Assembly: GCA_028866445.1 (NCBI GenBank)
Contig: JAGWIE010000086.1
Span: 1-6,228 of the forward strand
DNA from: Rhodospirillales bacterium
Lineage (GTDB): Bacteria; Pseudomonadota; Alphaproteobacteria; Acetobacterales; Acetobacteraceae
Direction of reading: 5' to 3'
DNA length: 6,228 bases
The notes under the pieces were generated by a model. It made no database searches. It had not been told where the DNA came from and was given only the letters and a program-made list of their open reading frames with translations. Each line of letters starts with the position of its first letter. Within the stretch, counting starts at the first letter, position 1. Both the position numbers and the translations under genes were made by a program. Shown one piece after another: positions 1 through 4,891 of the stretch.

Positions 1-1
1 C

Positions 2-30
2 TTGACATTCGGCGCTGCAAAGTGTGGAAG
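2..30 (+). promoter_or_regulatory. possible promoter of the tRNA-Trp/secE/nusG unit
   Basis: A consensus -35 hexamer TTGACA lies at 2-7, preceded by C as in many alphaproteobacterial promoters. With 17 bp spacing the -10 would be TGGAAG at 25-30, which is a poor match, so only the -35 is convincing. An imperfect palindrome (TGGAA...TTCCA, 25-40) lies between it and the tRNA. The site is placed correctly for a stable-RNA promoter but could be chance. Confidence 0.3.
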
Positions 31-54
31 GCGCTTTCCATGCTGGTACGGAAT

Positions 55-131
55 AGGGGCGTAGCTCAATTGGCTAGAGCGCCGGTCTCCAAAACCGGAG
101 GTTGAGAGTTCGAGACCCTCCGCCCCTGCCA
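55..131 (+). tRNA. tRNA-Trp (anticodon CCA)
   Basis: The sequence folds as a complete cloverleaf. The acceptor stem is AGGGGCG (55-61) with CGCCCCT (121-127). The D stem is GCTC/GAGC (64-67/77-80). The anticodon stem is CCGGT/ACCGG around the loop CTCCAAA, giving anticodon CCA at 89-91. A TTCGA T-loop follows, then discriminator G128 and an encoded CCA (129-131). This decodes UGG as tryptophan. The T-stem (104-108/116-120) has an A-C mismatch at tRNA positions 52-62, and the last T-loop base (position 60) is A rather than the usual pyrimidine. There is no terminator hairpin between this gene and secE 40 bp downstream, so the two may share a transcript. tRNA-Trp directly before secE-nusG is a common bacterial arrangement. 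Confidence 0.97.
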
Positions 132-171
132 TCCCTTTCCAGCATCACGATTTTTTGGAGTTTGGACTGTC

Positions 172-366
172 TTGGCGTTCAACGTGTTGAAATTCGCGCG
201 CGAGGTTCGTACCGAGGCGTCCCGCGTCACCTGGCCCACGGGCAAGGAAACGGTACAGCTTACCGGCCTTGTGCTCGCCATGGTTGTCGCCGCTGCTCTG
301 TTCTTCCTGGCGGTGGATGGAATTATCGGTGCCGCCATGCGCGCCATCTTCGGCGCCGGGGGTTAA
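172..366 (+). CDS. secE: preprotein translocase subunit SecE
   Basis: SecE is the small essential subunit of the SecYEG inner-membrane channel, where it clamps SecY. The 64-residue protein has the family layout: a short cytoplasmic amphipathic segment with the conserved R-E-V-R...R-V-T-W-P...K-E-T pattern (about residues 10-27), then one membrane helix (about 31-55), as in most bacteria outside the enterics. The start is TTG at 172. The only ribosome-binding sequence is GGAG at 157-160, 11 nt upstream, which is rather far. The protein begins at the usual distance from the conserved motif, and no ATG lies in frame nearby. The nusG ribosome-binding site overlaps its stop codon, so the two genes are probably translated from one mRNA. 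The identification rests on the motif, the size and the position before nusG. Confidence 0.93.
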   Translation: MAFNVLKFAREVRTEASRVTWPTGKETVQLTGLVLAMVVAAALFFLAVDGIIGAAMRAIFGAGG

Positions 367-376
367 GGAAAATTCA

Positions 377-907
377 ATGGCCAAACGTTGGTACGTTCTG
401 CATGTTTATTCCGGTTTCGAGAAAAAAATCGCCCAGCAGGTAAAAGAGCAGGCGGAGCTGAAGGGCCTTGCCGATCATATCGGCGATATCGTGGTGCCGA
501 CCGAAGAGGTCACAGAGGTGCGCCGCGCCCAGAAAGTGAATACCGAGCGGAAGTTCTTCCCCGGCTATATCCTGCTGAATATGGATATGACGGACGACAC
601 TTGGCATCTGGTGAAGGATATCCCGCGCGTCACCGGGTTTTTGGGCAGCCGCAACAAGCCAAGCCCGATTACCAATGCCGAGGCCGAGCGCATTATGAAG
701 CAGCAGCAGGAGGGGACCGAGACCCGCCGCCCAGCTGTTATCTTCGAGATAGGCGAGCAAGTACGTGTGGCGGATGGCCCGTTCACCAGCTTCAACGGCG
801 TGGTGGAAGAAGTGGACGAGGACAAGGGCCGCGTGAAGGTCTCCGTCTCCATCTTTGGCCGCTCCACCCCGGTGGACCTCGAATATGCGCAGGTGGAGAA
901 ACTCTAA
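377..907 (+). CDS. nusG: transcription termination/antitermination factor NusG
   Basis: NusG binds RNA polymerase, suppresses pausing, and links the polymerase to Rho or to ribosomal protein S10. The 176-residue protein starts with the typical A-K-R-W-Y-V-L-H-V-Y-S-G-F-E-K segment of the NGN domain (about residues 1-110). This domain includes F-P-G-Y-I-L and the R-V-T-G-F-L-G turn. A KOW domain follows at about 123-176 (V-R-V-x-D-G-P-F, F-N-G-V-V-E-E-V-D) and ends in the highly conserved F-G-R-S-T-P-V-D-L-E-Y-x-Q-V-E-K. The length is normal for the family. ATG 377 is chosen because AAGGA (365-369), overlapping the secE stop, lies 7 nt upstream and because homologues begin here. An in-frame reading extends further 5' but overlaps secE and is not credible. 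Unusually, rplK does not follow; an efflux operon does. Confidence 0.97.
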   Translation: MAKRWYVLHVYSGFEKKIAQQVKEQAELKGLADHIGDIVVPTEEVTEVRRAQKVNTERKFFPGYILLNMDMTDDTWHLVKDIPRVTGFLGSRNKPSPITNAEAERIMKQQQEGTETRRPAVIFEIGEQVRVADGPFTSFNGVVEEVDEDKGRVKVSVSIFGRSTPVDLEYAQVEKL

Positions 908-909
908 CA

Positions 910-939
910 GGGTTGCAATTCGCGAAAGCACCCTTATTT
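910..939 (+). terminator. weak candidate terminator after nusG
   Basis: GGG-T-TGC (910-916) can pair with GCA-CCC (928-933), with one bulged T. The loop contains the palindrome TTCGCGAA (919-926). The downstream tract TTATTT (934-939) is T-rich but interrupted. The fold lies 3 nt past the nusG stop codon. It could end the secE-nusG transcript before the efflux genes, but the stem is short. The same stretch contains a loose promoter-like pair, TTGCAA (913-918) and TATTTC (935-940) with 16 bp between them, which could serve emrA instead. Confidence 0.33.
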
Positions 940-968
940 CAACTCCGGCATTTTCGTGAGATTTTTGC

Positions 969-2024
969 GTGTCGGATAATCAAGCATCTCCTCGCCGGCG
1001 CCGCCTTCTGGTTGGCGCCGGTATTGTTGTCGTCGTGCTCGCCCTGGGCATCTGGCTCATCAATTACCTGCTCGTGGGGCAATATTTTGTCAGCACGGAC
1101 GATTCCTACCTCGCCGCCGATTCCAGCCTGACCGCCGCCAAGGTTTCCGGCTATGTCACCGCAGTGGCGGTAAATGAGAACCAGCCGGTGCAGCAAGGCC
1201 AGCTTCTGGCCAGGATTGACCCGCGAGACTATCAAAATGCGGTTGATGAGGCACAGGCCGGACTCTCCAGCGCCAGAGCCGAGATCGCAAATGACAAGGC
1301 GCTGCTTGCCCTGCAGCCATCCAAAATCGCTGCTGCCGCCGCCGCCGTGCAGGCAGACGAGGCCAGGCTTAGCTTTGCCGAGCAGAACCAGCGTCGCTAC
1401 GCCAACCTTTCCGCCAAAGGTGCCAGCCCGGTGCAAAACACCGAGCAAGCCAACACAGACCTCAGCACCGCACAGGCTGGGCTGGCGGCTGACCAAGCCG
1501 GTTTGCAGGCGGCCCAACGGCAGGTAAATGTTTTGCAAGCCGGACTAGAGGGTGCAAAAGCCGCCGCCACCCGCGCCCAGGCACAGCTTGCTCAGGCCCA
1601 GCTCAACCTTGCTCACACCGCGATTCGCGCGCCGTTTGCCGGCATTGTCGGCAACAAAACCGTGGCGGTGGGGGATTACCTGCAACCTGGCACGCAAATC
1701 ATGGCCATTGTGCCGCTCTCCCAGGTTTATGTGCTGGCCAATTACAAGGAAACCCAGATCACCCATCTCCGCCCCGGCCAGAGTGTGAACATAAGTGTTG
1801 ATGGTTTTCCTGGCCTGAAGGTGCGTGGCCATGTGGACAGCATTTACCCCTCTTCCGGCCAGGAATTTGCGCTGCTGCCGCCGGATAACGCCACCGGCAA
1901 CTTCACTAAAATCGTCCAGCGCGTGCCGGTTAAAATTTTGATCGACCTGACCAAAGCGCAAATTGGCAAGCTACGCCCCGGCATGTCCGTGGAAACGGAT
2001 ATCGATACGCGTCGCGGCAAATGA
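969..2024 (+). CDS. emrA: EmrA/HlyD-family membrane-fusion protein of a multidrug efflux pump
   Basis: This is the periplasmic adaptor that links an inner-membrane transporter to a TolC-type outer-membrane channel. The 351-residue protein has an arginine-rich cytoplasmic N-terminus and one membrane anchor (about residues 13-35). Next comes the EmrA-like V-S-T-D-D-S-Y-L segment (41-48), then the first half of a split lipoyl domain (V-S-G-Y-V...V-Q-x-G-Q-L-L-x-x-I-D, 59-84). A long Ala/Gln-rich alpha-hairpin runs from about 88 to 210. The second lipoyl half follows (I-R-A-P-F-x-G-I-V), then a beta-barrel with the family signature T-G-N-F-T-K-I-V-Q-R-V-P-V-K (309-322). The start is GTG 969 with only a weak GAG (958-960) upstream; it puts the anchor at the expected distance from the N-terminus. 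Its stop overlaps the transporter start. The exact drug range cannot be read from sequence, and the symbol denotes family resemblance. Confidence 0.88.
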   Translation: MSDNQASPRRRRLLVGAGIVVVVLALGIWLINYLLVGQYFVSTDDSYLAADSSLTAAKVSGYVTAVAVNENQPVQQGQLLARIDPRDYQNAVDEAQAGLSSARAEIANDKALLALQPSKIAAAAAAVQADEARLSFAEQNQRRYANLSAKGASPVQNTEQANTDLSTAQAGLAADQAGLQAAQRQVNVLQAGLEGAKAAATRAQAQLAQAQLNLAHTAIRAPFAGIVGNKTVAVGDYLQPGTQIMAIVPLSQVYVLANYKETQITHLRPGQSVNISVDGFPGLKVRGHVDSIYPSSGQEFALLPPDNATGNFTKIVQRVPVKILIDLTKAQIGKLRPGMSVETDIDTRRGK

Positions 2025-3589
2025 GCGACACGTCCGCGGAAGCCATTCCGCTCAAGAACAAGGTCGCCGTCGCGGGAGCGCTGCTGGGCGCTTTCATGGC
2101 GGTGCTGAACATACAGGTGGTGAACACCTCCTTACCGGACATTCAGGGTGGTATCGGCACCGGGCTGGATAATGGCGGTTGGATCTCCACCGCCTATCTT
2201 ATTGGAGAGATCATCGTCATCCCGCTCTCCGGCTGGTTGATGGGCGTGTTTTCGCTCCGGCGCTATCTTATCAGCAATACCGTACTGTTCCTGGTCTTTT
2301 CCGCCGCCTGCGGGCTGGTTTCCACCTTCCCGGAAATGGTGGTGCTGCGCGCCATTCAGGGCTTCACCGGCGGCGTGCTCATCCCCCTGGCGCTGGTTTG
2401 CGTGATATTGCTGCTGCCACCGCGCGCGCGGCCGGTGGGCTTTTCAATGTTCGCGCTCACCGCCACCTTCGCCCCCGCCATCGGCCCCACCATCGGCGGC
2501 TGGATCACTGATGCTTACGGCTGGCGTTATATCTTCTTTCTCAACCTCATCCCCGGCGCGCTGATGCTCCCCGCCCTGCTCTGGGGCCTCAAGCCAGAGC
2601 CGATGCATCTGGACCGGCTCTGGCGTGGGGATTGGCTGGGCGTATTCACCATGGCGCTCGGGCTTGGTACGCTGCAAACCGTGCTGGAGGAAGGCAATAA
2701 GGATGACTGGTTCGGCTCCGCCTTCATCACCCGCCTGACCATTATTTCTGCCCTTTCCATGGCCCTGTTCTTTTATCAGGAGTTCCGGCCGGGCAATAAA
2801 GCTCCGCTGGTTAACCTTCGCCTATTCGGGCGCTGGAATTTTGGCTTCAGCTCAATCTCCAACTTCATGCTGGGCTTCGTGCTCTACGCGGCGGTCTATC
2901 TTATCCCGATTTATCTCGCCGAAGCCCATGGCTACAGTGCCCGGCAATCCGGTCTGGTCATGGCATGGATCGGCCTGCCGCAGCTTCTCATCATTCCGTG
3001 CATGCCCTGGCTGATGAAGCGGATCGACCCGCGCCGCCTGCTCTCGCTGGGCTTCCTGTTATTCTTCATCAGCCTGATGATGAATCTCAGCCTCGGCCCT
3101 AACGATAGCGGGCCGCAACTGCTCATCCCCAACCTTATCCGTGCCGTTGGCCAGGCCTTGGTGTTCCCGCCCATCACCATGATAGCAACCGCGGGCATTG
3201 CGCCCGAGGATGCAGGCTCGGCCTCCGCCTTGTTCAACATGCTGCGGAATCTCGGCGGAGCGGTTGGCATCGCCACAGTGGAAACCTTCGTTACCAACCG
3301 AGAGAAGTTTCATTCATTTATCATCAACCAGAATGTTAGCCTTCTGAACCCGGCGACGCGCGAAAGAATTGCTGCAATGCAGCAGTATTTTCAAACACAC
3401 GGGCTAACCAATGCAGATAGCGCACGCCAACAGGCGATCATTCTTCTGGGCAAAACCCTAAAGCAACAGGCCAATTATTTCGCATATGGCGATGCGTTTG
3501 GATTGCTGGCCATGGGCATGTTAGTTGCCCTGCTTGCCTCGCTTTGCATCCGCCGCGTGGCCGGCAAAGCTGCCCCTGGCGGGCATTAA
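2021..3589 (+). CDS. emrB: EmrB/DHA2-family MFS multidrug efflux transporter
   Basis: This is an inner-membrane drug/proton antiporter that works with the preceding adaptor. The 522-residue hydrophobic protein fits the 14-helix DHA2 family in length. Visible motifs are L-N-x-Q-V-V-N-T-S-L-P-x-I in helix 1 (29-41) and the motif A region G-W-L-M-G-x-F-S-L-R-R (71-81), in which the usual acidic residue is replaced. Motif B is R-A-I-Q-G (110-114). The antiporter motif C is A-P-A-I-G-P-T-I-G-G (151-160), followed by W-R-Y-I-F-F-L-N (168-175). The ATG overlaps the emrA stop as ATGA (2021-2024), which indicates translational coupling. No TolC partner and no MarR, TetR or LysR regulator gene adjoins, so the outer channel must be encoded elsewhere. 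Fatty acids, phenolics or uncouplers are typical family substrates, but none can be assigned here. Confidence 0.9.
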   Translation: MSDTSAEAIPLKNKVAVAGALLGAFMAVLNIQVVNTSLPDIQGGIGTGLDNGGWISTAYLIGEIIVIPLSGWLMGVFSLRRYLISNTVLFLVFSAACGLVSTFPEMVVLRAIQGFTGGVLIPLALVCVILLLPPRARPVGFSMFALTATFAPAIGPTIGGWITDAYGWRYIFFLNLIPGALMLPALLWGLKPEPMHLDRLWRGDWLGVFTMALGLGTLQTVLEEGNKDDWFGSAFITRLTIISALSMALFFYQEFRPGNKAPLVNLRLFGRWNFGFSSISNFMLGFVLYAAVYLIPIYLAEAHGYSARQSGLVMAWIGLPQLLIIPCMPWLMKRIDPRRLLSLGFLLFFISLMMNLSLGPNDSGPQLLIPNLIRAVGQALVFPPITMIATAGIAPEDAGSASALFNMLRNLGGAVGIATVETFVTNREKFHSFIINQNVSLLNPATRERIAAMQQYFQTHGLTNADSARQQAIILLGKTLKQQANYFAYGDAFGLLAMGMLVALLASLCIRRVAGKAAPGGH

Positions 3590-3641
3590 CGCCTCCTACC
3601 GTTAGTTCCATTTAAGCTCTGCGCCCCTAACCCATTGCCCT

Positions 3642-3670
3642 TTGCATCCGGCTTTTTTTGGCGCTAGGGT
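3642..3670 (+). promoter_or_regulatory. possible phaB promoter
   Basis: TTGCAT (3642-3647) and TAGGGT (3665-3670) are separated by 17 bp and resemble -35 and -10 boxes. Transcription would start at about 3677 and give a very short leader that still covers the ribosome-binding site. The rest of the 103-bp gap after emrB shows no convincing terminator: the GCCC/GGGC hairpin at 3572-3584 lies inside the emrB end and has no T-tract. The match is modest, and read-through from emrB is equally possible. Confidence 0.28.
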
Positions 3671-3678
3671 TTTAAAAA

Positions 3679-3686
3679 AGGAGGAG
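3679..3686 (+). promoter_or_regulatory. very strong Shine-Dalgarno sequence of phaB
   Basis: AGGAGGAG lies 6 nt before ATG 3693 and is close to a perfect anti-16S match. It fixes the phaB start at 3693 rather than at the upstream in-frame ATG 3642. A reading from 3642 would add 17 residues translated through this very site. It predicts high translation, stronger than that of any other gene in the window. Confidence 0.85.
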
Positions 3687-3692
3687 ATTCCA

Positions 3693-4415
3693 ATGGCTCG
3701 GGTTGCACTGGTTACAGGCGGAACGCGCGGCATCGGGGCCGCCATCAGCATCGCACTGCAAAAAGCCGGGCGTCTCGTTATCGCCAGCTACGCGGGCAAC
3801 ACTGAAGCTGCAAAGGCATTCCAGCAAGAAACCGGGATCGAAACAGTTAAATTCGATGCCGGAATTTTCGACGAATGCGTCACCGCTGTAAACGATATTG
3901 CCACCCGCCACGGTGCCATTGAAATCCTGGTGAATAACGCCGGCATCACCCGCGACGCGGTACTGGGTAAAATGACCCGCGACATGTGGGATGCCGTGAT
4001 TGATACCAATCTTGGCTCCTGCTTCAATCTTTGCAAAGCCACTTTCGATGGCATGAAGGGAAAGAAGTTTGGCCGTATCGTGAATATCGGCTCCATCAAT
4101 GGCCAGGCCGGGCAATATGGCCAGGTGAATTATGCAGCCGCAAAATCCGGCATCCACGGCTTCACCAAGGCTCTGGCACAGGAAGGTGCGCGTAACGGCA
4201 TTACCGTGAACGCCATTGCGCCCGGTTATGTGGATACGGACATGGTGCGTGCCGTGCCGCCAGATGTGCTGGAGAAAATCGTCTCCAGAATTCCGCGCGG
4301 GCGGCTTGGCAAGGCGGAGGACATCGCCCGTGGCGTGGTGTTTCTTACCGGCGACGAAGCGGACTTCATCACCGGCTCAACGCTTTCCATCAATGGCGGA
4401 CAACACATGTACTAG
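3693..4415 (+). CDS. phaB: acetoacetyl-CoA reductase (NADPH-type, SDR family)
   Basis: PhaB reduces acetoacetyl-CoA to (R)-3-hydroxybutyryl-CoA, the second step of polyhydroxybutyrate synthesis, in the cytoplasm. The 240-residue protein is a classical short-chain dehydrogenase. It has the cofactor loop T-G-G-T-R-G-I-G (8-15), N-N-A-G (81-84), and the full catalytic set N106, S134, Y147 and K151. Features that point to PhaB rather than FabG are I-N-G-Q-A-G-Q-Y-G-Q-V-N-Y (135-147), the G-I-H-G-F-T segment after the catalytic Lys, and the C-terminal N-G-G-Q-H-M. The length matches the roughly 246-residue family. No phaA thiolase or phaC synthase is adjacent, so it seems to be a stand-alone gene. 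FabG, the fatty-acid 3-ketoacyl-ACP reductase, is the main alternative but fits the motifs less well. Confidence 0.87.
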   Translation: MARVALVTGGTRGIGAAISIALQKAGRLVIASYAGNTEAAKAFQQETGIETVKFDAGIFDECVTAVNDIATRHGAIEILVNNAGITRDAVLGKMTRDMWDAVIDTNLGSCFNLCKATFDGMKGKKFGRIVNIGSINGQAGQYGQVNYAAAKSGIHGFTKALAQEGARNGITVNAIAPGYVDTDMVRAVPPDVLEKIVSRIPRGRLGKAEDIARGVVFLTGDEADFITGSTLSINGGQHMY

Positions 4416-4416
4416 T

Positions 4417-4451
4417 ACCAAGCCAATTTGACTTAGTTCTTATGGTTTGGT
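4417..4451 (+). other. hairpin immediately after the phaB stop
   Basis: ACCAAGCC-A (4417-4425) can pair with T-GGTTTGGT (4443-4451) through nine pairs including one G-U, enclosing a 17-nt loop. It begins 2 nt after the phaB stop codon. No T-tract follows, so it is not a classic intrinsic terminator. It could protect the 3' end of the message or simply be a chance fold. Confidence 0.3.
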
Positions 4452-4469
4452 CCTTCGCTATCCGCCGGC

Positions 4470-4501
4470 AAAATTTTGACGGCAAAACATGTCAAAATTT
4501 T
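4470..4501. terminator. perfect 11-bp inverted repeat, likely bidirectional terminator
   Basis: AAAATTTTGAC (4470-4480) and GTCAAAATTTT (4491-4501) are exact reverse complements around a 10-nt loop. On either strand the stem ends in TTTT. The hairpin sits between two convergent genes: phaB ends at 4415 on plus and the small minus-strand gene ends at 4523. A shared bidirectional terminator fits this position. The stem is AT-rich and the T-tract short, so a protein-binding operator is a fair alternative. CGGCAAAA occurs twice in tandem here, at 4466 and 4480. Confidence 0.5.
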
Positions 4502-4522
4502 CATTAAAAAAAGCCATATCCG

Positions 4523-4669
4523 TTAGTCGCGCCCCATTTGTAAGGGCGGTTCGGAAGTTTGGTACCCCAGCAAACTCTGCTCAATCTGGCGAAGGCGCAG
4601 CTCAACATCCGCTTTGCTTTCTCCCGTGTCAGGCACAATTTTCCCCGATACCAGGAGCTTATACTCCAA
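4523..4669 (-). CDS. small protein of unknown function (48 aa)
   Basis: I do not recognise this protein. It starts M-E-Y-K-L-L-V-S-G-K-I-V-P-D-T, continues as a charged helix-like stretch (E-S-K-A-D-V-E-L-R-L-R-Q-I-E-Q-S-L-L, about residues 17-34), and has no membrane segment. Support for a real gene comes from my hand count of G+C by codon position: about 65, 35 and 62 percent over 48 codons, the normal coding pattern of GC-rich bacteria, inside an AT-rich gap. The start is TTG at 4669, 8 nt after AAGGGAGG (4685-4678); TTG 4675 is a less well-spaced alternative. Longer readings in the same frame from 4732 or 4714 would begin upstream of or inside the -10 box and are less likely. An extended -10 promoter lies upstream and a hairpin 21 nt downstream. 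It could also be the tail of a decayed longer gene. Confidence 0.42.
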   Translation of the reverse strand: MEYKLLVSGKIVPDTGESKADVELRLRQIEQSLLGYQTSEPPLQMGRD

Positions 4670-4677
4670 TAGCAACG

Positions 4678-4685
4678 CCTCCCTT
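4678..4685 (-). promoter_or_regulatory. Shine-Dalgarno sequence that sets the start of the small minus-strand gene
   Basis: On the minus strand this reads AAGGGAGG and lies 8 nt before TTG 4669. No comparable site precedes the in-frame GTG at 4732 or ATG at 4714. It is the main reason for choosing the short 48-residue reading. Confidence 0.45.
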
Positions 4686-4712
4686 CTGGAACTGGTTCGG
4701 ATTACACTTGCC

Positions 4713-4721
4713 ATTATACCA
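4713..4721 (-). promoter_or_regulatory. extended -10 promoter for the small minus-strand gene
   Basis: The minus strand reads TGG-TATAAT, a perfect -10 hexamer preceded by the TGn extension that can substitute for a -35 box. No good -35 is present at 16-18 bp. Transcription would begin near 4707, leaving a leader of about 38 nt that contains the ribosome-binding site at 4685-4678. A short inverted repeat, ACAC/GTGT (4729-4732/4740-4743), lies just upstream and might be an operator. Perfect TATAAT boxes are uncommon by chance in GC-rich DNA, but this gap is AT-rich. Confidence 0.4.
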
Positions 4722-4734
4722 AATCGTAACACTT

Positions 4735-4767
4735 TTAACGTGTAATCAGCAATTGTTTATTGCCCAT
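4735..4767 (-). CDS. possible 10-residue leader peptide or broken gene start
   Basis: GGAGGT (4778-4773) stands 6 nt, counted from GGAGG, before ATG 4767 on the minus strand, an ideal ribosome-binding site. The frame reads M-G-N-K-Q-L-L-I-T-R and then TAA. The peptide has no run of one amino acid that would suggest classical attenuation. A one-base shift around 4738-4741 would join it to the frame of the small gene 4523-4669 and give a protein of about 80 residues, so this could be the true N-terminus of a gene now frameshifted. Both readings are inference. Confidence 0.22.
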   Translation of the reverse strand: MGNKQLLITR

Positions 4768-4773
4768 TTGTTA

Positions 4774-4803
4774 CCTCCGTAAACCTAATCTTAAAGGTGG
4801 AGG
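4774..4803. other. palindrome pairing two opposed Shine-Dalgarno sequences
   Basis: CCTCC (4774-4778) pairs with GGAGG (4799-4803), and the inner ACCT (4783-4786) pairs with AGGT (4795-4798), leaving an 8-nt loop and one 4-nt bulge. As a result the ribosome-binding GGAGG of each strand lies within a hairpin of its own transcript. It may be an RNA switch, a protein site, or coincidence of two purine-rich leaders facing apart. Confidence 0.25.
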
Positions 4804-4814
4804 CAGGAGACTTT

Positions 4815-4838
4815 ATGTTCATGTCAAAATTAGAATAG
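4815..4838 (+). CDS. possible 7-residue ORF with a strong ribosome-binding site
   Basis: A purine-rich run, GGTGGAGGCAGGAG (4796-4809), ends 5 nt before ATG 4815. The frame reads M-F-M-S-K-L-E and stops at TAG 4836-4838. No plus-strand gene follows within the window, since pirin is on the other strand. A leader-peptide role therefore has no visible client, and the ORF may be a remnant or chance. Confidence 0.12.
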   Translation: MFMSKLE

Positions 4839-4891
4839 CTTCATTACCGTCAAATAAAATCATTTTTGATATGTTTACAGCCGCATATTGA

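Noticed and set aside
374..931. A 185-codon open frame on the minus strand opposite nusG
   Set aside because: It mirrors a confidently identified gene, its product is rich in His and Leu with no family resemblance, and it has no supporting start signals.
388..1131. A 247-codon plus-strand frame across nusG and the start of emrA
   Set aside because: It is out of frame with both real genes and its product is Arg/Pro/Gly-rich, typical of a shifted reading of GC-rich coding DNA.
939..1538. A 199-codon minus-strand frame opposite emrA
   Set aside because: It is antisense to the clearly coding membrane-fusion gene. Its Gly-rich composition reflects the Ala/Gln-rich repeats of the other strand.
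4530..4548. CGCCC/GGGCG hairpin as a terminator
   Set aside because: It lies within the 3' end of the small minus-strand ORF and no T-tract follows it on either strand.
4489..4782. A 97-codon plus-strand frame in the AT-rich gap
   Set aside because: It begins inside the inverted repeat, has no ribosome-binding site, and its product resembles no protein. The opposite strand has the better coding pattern in this stretch.
4851..4870. ATCA-TTTT-TGAT hairpin as a terminator for pirin
   Set aside because: The stem is only 4 AT-rich pairs. The T-rich tract on the minus strand is suggestive but not enough.
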